Below, piece after piece: positions 11,557-22,400 of a DNA stretch of 64,000 nucleotides. Below the pieces are notes generated by a model that saw only the letters and a list, made by a program, of their open reading frames with translations, was not told where the DNA came from and did not search any database. This DNA comes from Haliotis asinina (taxonomy: Eukaryota > Mollusca > Gastropoda > Lepetellida > Haliotidae). The translations under genes were made by a program, and so were the position numbers. The stretch is taken from contig NC_090288.1 of NCBI RefSeq assembly GCF_037392515.1, positions 15,718,969-15,782,968 of the forward strand, written 5' to 3'. Within the stretch, counting starts at the first letter, position 1. Every line of letters begins with the position of its first letter.

Positions 11557-12103
11557 ACGTCAGATTAGTGCATGGGCCCTCAGATTAGTGCATACATGAC
11601 CACGACGTCCAGACGTACGGCAAGGTGCTGCCATGTCATGGAACTGCACGCCTGGCATGTTCATAGCAACATGTCATTACAGGATTTGGAGGCTGGTCGT
11701 CTTCCCAGAGGAATCTAGGCTTCATCAGGACAACATCAATCGACGTCAACGTCGTTATCGACGTCGGATGTAACGTTCCACAGACTGGTTTCTGTATTCT
11801 GCATTCGGAACGTATTGGTGTGTGAAGGCATCACTGTCTAGAATGTGGTCACGGATGGCAACATAATTGTTTGAAGGAGCAACATACAGATCACAGATCA
11901 CTTCCAGATAGAATGGTATTACAGAGCTTTTCAAAACTGGATTAGTCCACCGTCAGTCCTATCGCGTATCGAACAAGTCTTGGCTCTTGATCCAAATCTC
12001 GGATCCAATCCCAGAAAACTTTCTGAACTATAAAGCTTGTGTCACTGCTAAACCGTCAGTATTTTAAGTGTTTCTCACTTTCATTATCAACCAGCGAGAC
12101 GAT
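11557..12103 (+). other. Unassigned stretch, possibly an eroded transposase
   Basis: No open frame. A few words (CGACGTCAACGTCGTTATCG; GTCACGGATGGCAAC near 11855) faintly recall Tc1-type transposase segments, but I cannot support a family. Confidence 0.2.
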
Positions 12104-12335
12104 CCGTGTAGATCCAAGTTAGAATTGGTCCTCAGTAACCAACGCTTGTCGTAGGAGGTGACTAACGGGATCGGGTAGCCAGGCTTGCTAACTTGCTTGA
12201 CACATGTCACCGTATTGCGTAGATCGATGCTCATGGTGTCGATCACTGGATTGCCTGGTCTAGACTTGATTATTTACAGACCGCCGCCACATAGCTGGAA
12301 TGTTGTTGAGTGCGGTGTACTACTAAACCCACTCA
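12104..12335 (+). mobile_element. SINE-B copy, nearly full length
   Basis: GATCCGTGTAGATCC, AGAATTGGTCCTCAGTAACC, AACGCTTGTCGTAGGAGGTG, TGACACATGTCACCGTATTG, ACAGACCGCCGCCACATAGC, tail TGGAATGTTGTTGAGTGCGG and CACTCACTCA. Confidence 0.8.
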
Positions 12336-13256
12336 CTCAATGGTGAGACAGCGGACGGACAGAATACAAGAATAAATACTGAAAGATGTTGGAATTTTTT
12401 TCACAAAGTAAATCAAGAAGTCGCTTTGTTTCGGAACCATTTATTTTTATAAATGTAGTCTGAAAAAGAAAGACCAAGATGATGCATTTTTGGGGGGTGG
12501 GAGTGGGGGTAGGGATTTGCGAAGGAAAGAGTATTTTTATAACAAAAGCGCACATATATGTCGACAACGACTGGGAAAATTGAGGTAAGACCACCTTTTC
12601 CCATTCAACTTCAGAATGACATGCAAACCTGGCACTGTCTAGTGGACTGAGAATCGATCCCACCCTACTTGTTGCCTGCAAAGACAATAACAGGTTCAGG
12701 TCATCGCCTTGATTGATTTAATATTCCAAAGACATCAGTATATTGTCCGGTGGCATCATTTGTTCGCGTTAATGTACATTTGCCTGAGAGTTACTTACGG
12801 TGATATTTGTCCGGATTTAGAAGGATGGTAATGCTTGGACAGTCAGTCCAATCTTTTCAAAGTAGAGTTCTGTTTCTGACGTTTCTCGTAAACATCACTG
12901 GCCAAACAACAACTATCGATCCATGCCCTAAAAGTCTTCAAGGCCTTTGACATATGGGAAATACATAAGGAATCGAAGTGTTCTTCAAAATGGAACTTCA
13001 TCCTGACAACGATTTGTCGCTAGATCTCATAAACAAAGCTTTCAATTCAGGATAAACATTTTTGGGAGATAAGGGATACAGCTTTTTGAGAAAGGGGTGC
13101 ACGCTATTGAGAAACTGAACACTTCATTTTCACCTGAGTTTCAATGGTCATGTAACAATATGTCAGGACAACAGGGGTGGGGGCGCACCCCTCTCTGGAT
13201 CCGTCTATGCAGATGATAGGAGCATGTTCTTACACACTATTGCTATGGTTAAGTGC
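12336..13256. other. Non-coding stretch, no feature recognised
   Basis: Frames of 63-116 codons on the minus strand have no family resemblance and no splice context. Confidence 0.4.
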
Positions 13257-13372
13257 GATGGGGTAGCCCAGTGGTAAAAACGTTTGCTCGTCACGCCGAA
13301 GACTCGAGTTCGATTCCCCACATGGGTACAGTGTCTGAAGCCATATTTGGTGTCCCCGCCGTGTTGTTGTTG
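13257..13372 (+). mobile_element. SINE-A copy with simple-repeat tail
   Basis: GATGGGGTAGCCCAGTGGTA head, GCTCGTCACGCCGAAGACTC, GTTCGATTCCCCACATGGG, then TGTCCCCGCCGTGTTG passing into a GTT-rich run instead of the usual tail. Confidence 0.8.
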
Positions 13373-14634
13373 TTGCTGTTGCCATGCCAACCCTACGGAA
13401 GAACTCTGGAAGATGACAATAATTATGCCGGGTCAGTGACAGGTCACAGGTCACACGCCCAACAGAACCGCCTTCGAGAGTGTAATTCTATATAATAACA
13501 GAAGGGCGTCGCAAGTAGTTTTGAATTACCATATAGCATACCAAATTAGTATTCGACATCACCATAGAAGATCCTTTTACAAACGTTGTGGTCTTATGGA
13601 ACTTGTTGTCATGGGGATGACGCCGGCGGGACAAACAATGATGTTGACGTCGTGCTGTTATGTTGTCGTTTCCATAACATATCTAGAGGTATGTATTTCT
13701 TGAACAGCAAAGAAACGCAACGCTTACTTTTATGAGATTGCAACTTTTTTTTAAAAAATTGCGTCTCCGTTGCTGTTCAGTATACATGTATTTATGTAAC
13801 TGTACATTCGTTTTCAAAACAAGATTCAGACTGGTTTTGGGGGGATGTGTTCAAACAACGAAAACAACAATCAGCGTTGGTTTCAACAATATGTTTATTA
13901 AAATTCAAGATCTAGCCAGTGAAATAACGGAACAGATAATGTAATGAGAGGAGAAGAGGAAAGCCATTAAGACAGCAGTCAGTCAACTTCTGGCCTGGTG
14001 AAGGTAGAACACAAGCCATAACATAATCGATCTCAAGATCTGCATTTCGGAGCATTTGTCATTATTAAGAGGACAGGTGACTTCTGTGATTTATATCTCA
14101 AGTTACAGAATTGGAGAAAACAAATTTTTGATTCTTATCTTTCGACCGCCTGTTATCTTTCTGTTTTAGAGTGGACATGGAAAAGGAAAGCCAAACAATG
14201 ATCGTATATTAAATCGCGAGTTCGGGGAATTGGAAAGGAGAACATTCTGCAATGGAGAGTGTTATTCCTCAGGGAATTGATTTGATCCTGTGACGTAAAC
14301 ACTTCAGAGTGACTTGAACCTGGGGTTGAACCGATCTTCTTGCATGGGTTCTTCCTTCCTTCAGACGGTTTTCGGAGTAACATCAAGAAGATCCCCAAAT
14401 TCAAAAAATATATATTATCATTTTACCCAGTCAAACATGTTTATTTAACCGAATGATATGATTAAGTTGACAGGTGCACGATTTCTGAAACCGCTGTCTC
14501 CACAGTATACAATCGAACCTCCATTATTCGGACACTTGTTTTATAATAATGATAAGTGCGTGTTTAATACGCTAAACTCCATTCTCAAGGCGAATGCTCA
14601 TGACACTATGAGTAAAAGTGCATCACAGTATTAA
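13373..14634. other. Non-coding stretch, no feature recognised
   Basis: Short frames only; nothing conserved recognised. Confidence 0.4.
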
Positions 14635-14822
14635 TCTGCATAGCCCAAGCTGCCTGTGAGGTTAATAATCATATGACTTATCCCACCGGGTACCCATTTT
14701 CTACTGGGTAAACAGAGGCAATTTAAATTTGAGCAAACGCAATTGTCCAAGGTGACACCACACGTATCACATGTGTTTGTTGTGGGACAGAAATGACGTC
14801 CTCCAAACTCTCAGGAGTCTGG
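14635..14822 (+). repeat. Interspersed repeat family C, copy 2
   Basis: Shares with 15-210 the words CCCACCGGGTACCCATTTTC, AACAGAGGCAATTT, CACATGTG and AAACTCTCAGGAGTC. Its 3' end abuts the M2 MITE that follows. Confidence 0.6.
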
Positions 14823-14915
14823 GCTCAGCTCTCTTAGCGCCAAGACAGCCATAGGTGTCATACTTTACCTTATGACTATATGAGCGCTCAGAGAGCTTTG
14901 AAAATCTAGGCCCTG
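14823..14915. mobile_element. Short palindromic MITE, family M2, copy 1
   Basis: CAGCTCTCTTAGCGCCAAGA on the left pairs with GAGCGCTCAGAGAGCTTTG on the right, followed by AAAATCTAGGCCCTGG. Same family as 15501-15612. Confidence 0.55.
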
Positions 14916-15337
14916 GCTGTCAAGTACGACCATCAATCGCCCAACGTAGCCTAACTTCAGCTGGTTGTTACCTGAGCTATATGCACAGGACCACACACCA
15001 CCGTGTAAGACTGCATGATTGCTTTTAAACGGCAAATCGGTCCAAATACATAGTTTATACTTTTCAGTATTCGCTTTCAACTTGGCCTGACATGGAAAGA
15101 CTTTACTTTTGAGATATAAAACCTAAAAAGTAATTTGAAATAATAGTCTAATCAGGCAGTGTTTCTTAATTTTCTAAGAGAAACGTTGATATTTGTAATT
15201 ATTAAGTCGCTAACTTTCAATCACACTGTAAAGACTGTAACTTGAAAAATAGAATTTAAAAAAAGTATATTTGAAATCATTCATAAAGTGAGATGCATTG
15301 CATCTTAACGTAACGAATTTACAGACATTGCTTTATA
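14916..15337. other. Non-coding stretch
   Basis: A segment around 15165-15340 (GAGAAACGTTG..TATTTGTAA, then GTCGCTAACTTTCAATCACA) recurs diverged at about 38288-38450. Both are immediately followed by a SINE-B, so the SINE-B plus its leader may form a larger repeat. Confidence 0.4.
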
Positions 15338-15640
15338 AAGAACTGGTCCTCAGTAACCCATGCTTGTCGTAAGAGGCGATTAACGTGATCGGTGATCAGA
15401 CTCGCAAACTCACACGTATCATAGTATCCCAGTTGCGTTGATCGATACCCATGTTGTTCATCGCTGGACTCAATTATTTACAGATAGCTGTCACATAGCT
15501 GAGCCTAGATTATCGAATCTCTCTTAGCGTTAAGACAGTCGTTAGTTAATGTTATTGTATGGCACTTACGGCTATCTTAGCGCTAAGAGAGTTTCGAAAT
15601 TCTAGGTCCTGGTATATTGCTGAGAGCGGCATTAAACAGC
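15338..15640 (+). mobile_element. SINE-B copy interrupted by an M2 MITE
   Basis: GGTCCTCAGTAACCCATGC, TTGTCGTAAGAGGCGATTAA, ATCCCAGTTGCGTTGATCGA, then CACATAGCTG. The tail TATATTGCTGAGAGCGGC resumes only after 112 bp of M2 sequence. Confidence 0.7.
15501..15612. mobile_element. Short palindromic MITE, family M2, copy 2
   Basis: GAGCCTAGATTATCGAATCT CTCTTAGCG on the left is mirrored by CGCTAAGAGAG TTTCGAAATTCTAGGTCCTGG on the right. It splits the surrounding SINE-B at its AGCTGG/AATATT junction, so it inserted after that SINE. Confidence 0.65.
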
Positions 15641-16244
15641 AAATTAGCAAAACAAAAACCAACTTAAGGAAAATAGTGGTTCACTCCCAAAAGACAGACC
15701 TCCCACAAGACAGACTCAATGAGTACACTAATCACAAAATTATATGGTGTTTGATACGTTTGCCAGATACATGTATATATTATTGATTTTGATAATATTC
15801 ACTAGTAAATGTGATCTGGAAAACATGTTGATGTACATATATTTGTTGATCCAGAATCAATAAAACTATAATTATCACCCAATATTATCTCTTTTATCTG
15901 GGCACATACCATTATTACGAAGGGTACAGCTTAATTAAGCCTTATGCAACCAACCACAAAAGGTGTTGTTTTAAGCAGTCTGTCATTTGGGAAGATATGA
16001 AAGGCTGCACTAGAGTGAGTGGAGGATGTGTCAATGGCACCTTGGGGGGTACACAGTTACATCATGACTCGACAGCTTCATGAAGACGACTCAAATTAGT
16101 ATTACATGACTACTGATCCTACACACGAGAGACAGATCTTAGTACAACTAAGGGGCGCAACTCTGCGAATCGCTGCGTCTCAGATCACTAAAGAAGTGAG
16201 TGTGGACGTTTACAAAAGAAGGGGGCATAAAACTGGAGTCCTGA
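15641..16244. other. 3' flank of the channel gene
   Basis: Downstream of the receptor stop codon on the minus strand. It should hold the 3' UTR. I could not pick a convincing minus-strand AATAAA. Confidence 0.35.
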
Positions 16245-16460
16245 TTACTTGATCCGGTGTAGTTCAGGTGTAAGTTGCCCTGACAGCTTATAGTACATCC
16301 AGTAGATGATGTTAAAGACCACGAAAGCCACCGGAAATAGACCCCTGGACGCCTTATCAACAATTTTCCCGGGGTCCCTTCCGCTGTCAGCCGCTGAGAG
16401 GGTATTGTCGTTACTGTCTCGTGTGTCTATTCCAGTATTTTGGTCTGTTGTCATGGAAAC
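16245..16460 (-). CDS. Channel gene exon 7 (M3-M4 loop end, M4, stop)
   Basis: Encodes residues 343-413, phase 0 in. Acceptor TTATTCTGCAG at 16471-16461. M4 reads [20 protein letters not shown], close to the GlyR M4. The first bases of this exon and its acceptor are the unit that is tandemly repeated upstream. Confidence 0.9.
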   Translation of the reverse strand, partial: VSMTTDQNTGIDTRDSNDNTLSAADSGRDPGKIVDKASRGLFPVAFVVFNIIYWMYYKLSGQLTPELHRIK

Positions 16461-19400
16461 CTGCAGAATAAGAGTACACAATGTTCAACATCATTCTAGC
16501 AATCCAGTATTTCGGTCTGTTGTCATAGAAACTTGCAGAATAAGAGTACACAATGTTCAACAACAGTCTAGCAATCCAGTATTTTGGTCTGTTGTCATGG
16601 AAACCTGCAGAATAAGAGTACACAATGTTCAACAACAGTCTAGCAATTCAGTATTTTGGTCTGTTGTCATGGAAACCTGCAGAATAAGAGTACACAATGT
16701 TCAACAACAGTCTAGCAATCCAGTATTTTGGTCTGTTGTCATGGAAACCTGCAGAATAAGAGTACACAATGTTCAACAACAGTCTAGCAATTCAGTATTT
16801 TGGTCTGTTGTCATGGAAACCTGCAGAATAAGAGTACACAATGTTCAACAACAGTCTAGCAATCCAGTATTTTGGTCTGTTGTCATGGAAACCTGCAGGA
16901 TAAGAGTACACAATGTTCAACAACAGTCTAGCATTCCAGCTTTGAACATGTGGTCGTCTAGAATGTTGTTACGTTCTAATTCCGGTCTCTAATTCCTGTC
17001 CCTCAATCCGTTCGATCATAATCGATTATCAGCTCAATATTTCTGGGTCAGCATCGCGTGAGTGAATGTGGTTTTAGGCCGCTTTTAGCAATATTCTAGC
17101 ACCGTTTCATCAGAAATAGGCTTCACACATTATACATATGAGGGGATTCAGACCCCGATCCTCGGCGCTACGAGAGGACGTGTTAATTACTGGGTTCTCC
17201 CACACACCCCTATTTCCCGACTAGCAGCTGCTTCTGTTCTACTTTGTGTTGTGTTCCTAAAGCAAAACAAACCTCAAGACGTTAACAGAGTTATAACAGT
17301 ATTTCAACAGCATCTGCTTTTTTGTTTGTCTGTTATGTTTGTTTGGTTTTTTTGGGGGGGAGGTTGTTTTTTCTTTCTGTTTTGTTTTGTTGGGTTTTTT
17401 TTGTTTTGTTTTTTGTTTTTGTTTTGTTTTTGTTTTGTTGGGGTTTTTTTAGGGGGGGGTGTTTGGCTTTTTTGTTTGATAATGTTAGGGGTTTGTTTTT
17501 TGTTTTTTTTGGAGGGGGGGTTTGGACTTTTTCCCTTTTCGCCTAAAACATCCCAAACGTTGCCTCGCAGGATAAACGAGACTGCCTATCTCTTGCGTTG
17601 AGGATAGTTATTTGCAAAGTAATTAAGATTTCTGAAGCTACTCCTGTCTACATGTCCCCATTCATTTGTTTCACCAAATATTAATAACCCACGGTATGCT
17701 TTACTTCGGGATTTTCTCCCACATGAAGCAGACACACCGTTATATAAGTCACAAACTATTCAAATCAGCGTTAACCACATTTAGACGATTCCTGCGTTAA
17801 TGCGCACATATCGATGACATATCGATCTCACTGCGTTACATCTTTGAGACTGGCGAGCCTGTTCAAATCTTGATCAATATAAGATCAGCACTGTATTTCT
17901 TGTCAATCAACACCACAACCACATTGTGCAGAATGAGATTTTTATTGTAGTGAAACCCTATATGCTTTCTTAGATACGACACACACATAGCAATGTTCCA
18001 GCAATACCGCGGCGGGGATACGCCCTCTTAAGCACTAATCTGAGGGCCCATGTACTACCCATGTGCGAAATCGAGCCGGGGGTCCTCGGCGTGACAAGTG
18101 GACGCTTTAACTTCGCCACCCCAAGGCCCCTATAAACTTTGAAAGAAGGCTGTTACGCGAAGCCGCGTGTTAGATATATTGGTTTTTCAAACTAAACATG
18201 CCGAGAGATACAATTGTGGATGCTGATTAGATGCCGTACAATCAACCAGTACGAAAGATATTTGAAAAGGTATAAATTGGCCAGATAACCAAGTATTGCT
18301 GATGAAAGAGTACTGAATAGCGAATAATCGAGAGGTTTTTCAAAGGTTACATGTTTATTTGTGGAAAGCAGAAGTCTGATTTTCTGCGCTGTGATTATAT
18401 TACATAATGATGTGCTACCTTCTCCTTGTGCTTCTTGTTTGTTTTGAGCTTCTTAAACCGCCTGGACAGCACCGTGACGACAGCATACTCCATGTAGGCG
18501 GCAAACACAAACACCAGGCACGATGTCATCCACACGTCAATCGCCTTCACGTAGGGAACCCTGGGAAGATGTGCACGCGCACTCGAGCTCTGGGTTGTGA
18601 TGGTGAGCACTGTAAGGAGCCCAACTGAGATTCTGGCGGGAACTGCCTCGTGGTCAACCCAAAACGAGGCCCAGGACAAGACGACAATGAGGACGCTGGG
18701 GATGTATGTCTGTGTGGCGTAGAAACCGATCTCTCGTTTGAGGTGGAGGACAGCTCTCAAGCAGGTAAATTTTCCTGCAAATGTTAAGCGACCGTTTGAT
18801 ATTCCATTATCTAGGACAGTAACTCGAAATAATTCTGTGGCGTCATATTTTGTTTGTTTGGCGATGTTTTGTTTGTTTGTTTAATGCAGCCATCAGCAAT
18901 TTTCCATCTATATGGGGCGGTCTGTCAGTGATCAACAGCATGGGCATCGATCTACGAATGCGTCAACCAAGGCAGCGAGTAAACTATCACATCATCAAAC
19001 CAGTCTTACGACAAGCATGGGTTGTGAAAGACCAGTTCTAGCCCGGATCTTTGCGGGTCTTTTCTGTATTGTGAGGTTTCAACATATAAAGTCTACCTCC
19101 AGGTTACAGACGCAATCACTACTCAAATGTAGTCCCGCCAGTTAACAGTTTTTCCAGCTACGCCCGTTTTATCACTGAGCTCAGTCGCAAACATGACCAC
19201 CGGAGACCTAAGTCGCTATTCAGATTGTTCCGGGATCACAATGTGTAGGTCTTGCAGTTTATGTGGAAATACTGCTCATAGTTATCATAAGTATCTGCCC
19301 AAAACAAAAGCTGTGGATCCGAGTGATCCGACCGTGTTGGTCACGAAAGCGGTCCTTAAAGGCGTGAAGCCAACTGAAAATCACTCGGATCCACAGCTTT

Positions 19401-22400
19401 TGTTTTGGGCAGATACTTATGATAACTATGAGCAGTATTTCCACATAAACTGCAAGACCTACACATTCACATCAGGGTTTTTCAAACAATATTAAGGAAT
19501 TAAACCACTGGACTGTCATGCTGCCCATGAGCTCGGTGAAAGGGCGAACTGTATATGTTTTGAACGAAACCAGAAGAACAGCTTCCTGGCTATCAAAGGG
19601 AGGCAGCTCTTATCAAAGAATTTAGGGCTTAGACGATTGCGCCACCAGACAGAAAGTAAATGGGTGGTGGTGAAGCTTAGTTGTTCTGGTGTTGGCCAGT
19701 CCCTTCTGCCGATGTTCGATCCCCACATGAGGGTTAAATCCAGTAACAGTTACACAGTGTGGCGTAAAACAATAGTCGATCGATATTCTTGGATAATATT
19801 TCAAAATCTGATCTAAATAAAGTGTTATATTCTCTGCGATAATAAATATGTTCGTTCACTGACGCACGGGTCAATCAGAACATACCTATGGCATATGTTG
19901 AAGAACAGTCCTCGGCGATGACCTCGGAGATACTGAAGTCGGGGATGTTTGCCTCCGGTCGCACCGACGTCGCCTGACGATTCGCACTCCACCGGAAGTA
20001 GACCGAGTCGGCTGTGAAGCTGTCTGCAACAACAGTTCCTTCTGAATAGCTATGATTACAAAAAGCAGGCTCAAGGGGTCCACATAACAATGGAAGGGAA
20101 GGGCTTATATATTTTTCTTGTATTTTCTGGAACAATTTTTGATAACAGCAAGCCGGGAACCGATTCAGTATAGATTGTGCGTTGAACGTAAGTGTCACTG
20201 AGACATTTTGCGTGTTTCGAATGGCGATCCGAATTATTAGACTGCATGGGGAAGGGAGTTCGATCTATGATTCGATGGAGGAGAAGGAAAAAGTTTGCAG
20301 GCATTTTGTGTGGTTGTAAATGTTCCTGAACCGACAACCAGCACCTCTACAATGGTTGAAACAGGGAATAACAGGATTAAGAACAGAGAGATAGGCAAAT
20401 ACAAGACACTATTATGGATGACAACTTCTTTAATTCTTTTAACACGACGTTTCAAGGCTAATTCTTGCCCCTTCGTCAGGTGGATGTTAGGCTGTTATTA
20501 GACGTAGGTCACCCGAGAGGACGACACACTTCTGGGGCTAAAACATTATGTTCGCCAGTTAGGTCCACCGTGCCACTCTTAAAGAATAATCATCACCTCT
20601 AATTTTTGATTACTTGATTCACTTCCATCAGTAGTGTCTTTGAATTGTGTTTAACCCCCTGCCCCTTGACACCAACTTATTTACAACGTTATTAACAGGA
20701 TACAAAGTTGAATAATGAATATATACACTAGAGGTAATCCCCATCCAAGAGCCCGGATCGTATTTATTTCAGTTTTGGCACCATCCAACGTGAATGTACA
20801 CGTTTTCGTATCTGCATTTACACTTCAACATTCAAGTACAGCATACTATTTATTTCAGTACGATTATATTTTTTTGTAAATTATTCACCGATTTCATGAG
20901 AAAACACATTTGTTATTTTTACAGTGCATTAAAGGGAAATCGATCACCTGTGCGTTCTTGAAGCAATCTTCTCCTCGGTGTTATTGCCAAGAAAATAAGA
21001 TCGTTGGGGGTATCCCATCCACTTAACGAGAGTAGATCTATATGGACGTTCAAACACAGGCAAACTGTAGCGCAAATGGGTTGCGCAGCATGGAGAAAAT
21101 GACCAGTTTCTTACATGCGAGCGAAGCGAGCAAAGGTTTGCAACGAACCTTTCTTGCTTCAGTACGAAAAATAATTTTCATGTCAAAATAAAATATCACC
21201 ACCATAAGAGAGGGGGGTTATAGTTCACATAGTATTTATCCATTCTACATTTGTGGTTGATATGGAGAAGCCCTGGAGCACAGTGACCACTTACAACTTT
21301 CCATTGCAATGTAACAGGTTTGAGCGTCCATGGGGAACTTGATCAGGTTCATCTGACACTGGACGATCACTGACAGCCTGGAAACAGAATGTTATAGAAG
21401 ATGTACGCCTGAAATGTTATGTCAGCCAAACTCGGGAGTATATGATGTGATGCATGGTGTGCGGAAACCTACAAACACAAAAACACACAGCATACTCGGG
21501 GCACATACATTTGCCCACAGGTCACGCCATGTGTTCCGATAACTTACACGTGCGTGCATTTCGTTATTTGAATCAATAATGCCTCACCTTACCTCACCTA
21601 TTAACAACGAACTTATCTTACCGTTATAAATATCGCCTTTTCATTCCTATGCAGCCTTGAATTGTAGAGGTGACCCAGTAGTTAAAGCGTTCGCTCGTCA
21701 CGCCGAACAATCGTGTTCGATTCCGAAATTGGGTTCAAAGTGTAAAGTTCATTTCTCGTGTCCCACGCCGTGATATTATTGCAAAATTGCCAAATGCGGC
21801 GGCGTAAAACTAAACTCACTTACTCACGTCTCTTGTGCCCAGTGTAACAATAAGTACCATTTGTAAACGTCTGGTTGACGCGGTCAGAGATCCAAGCTCA
21901 GACATATTCAGACACGACACAACTTACCTCTGTGTGTAGAGAACGGTCCCGTTTGGGAAGAGTCTAATCATGATGTTCGGGGTTGTCAGGTTGTGCAGAA
22001 CCTCGTGTTTTGATTGGGTGAAGTAGAGATCCGGCACCCACAGGGATCCCAGACGCTTGTGACTGACGACAATACTGCGGTTGAAGTCGTCGAATACAAG
22101 ACGTCGGTCTCGCCACTGTTGCCGTAAGAAGAAGCTAGTGCTCACCTCCTGTAAGATCAAAGTATCTTCACTACTTCACCTCATTATATACGAGACAGGA
22201 AAAAAATTGGTTGTAAAATTCAAATAACTAAATGGACTTTCTCCTAAAATGGCCTCAGTGTCGTATATTCACGTGAATTTCCAAATGTGATAACAACTCA
22301 CCCCTCTTCAACCTGTCCTTTTCTCACCTTCGTTCACTCTAACCTGTCTCTTCAATATCCCCGCATGTTTTCAAAGAAATACAGTTTACAGTTTTTACAA

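Larger units (their letters stand above)
16946..18418 (-). other. Channel gene intron 6 (rest)
   Basis: Holds two minus-strand SINE-A copies and a T/G-rich tract. No extra conserved coding segment seen, although a small alternative loop exon could hide here. Confidence 0.5.

Noticed and set aside
11557-12103. Sixth Tc1 transposase relic
   Set aside because: Only a few weak words resemble a transposase and no catalytic motif can be read; left as unassigned.
16306-16992. 228-codon plus-strand frame with 24-residue repeats
   Set aside because: It is antisense to the channel gene's exon 7 and its 72-bp array; the period explains the open frame.
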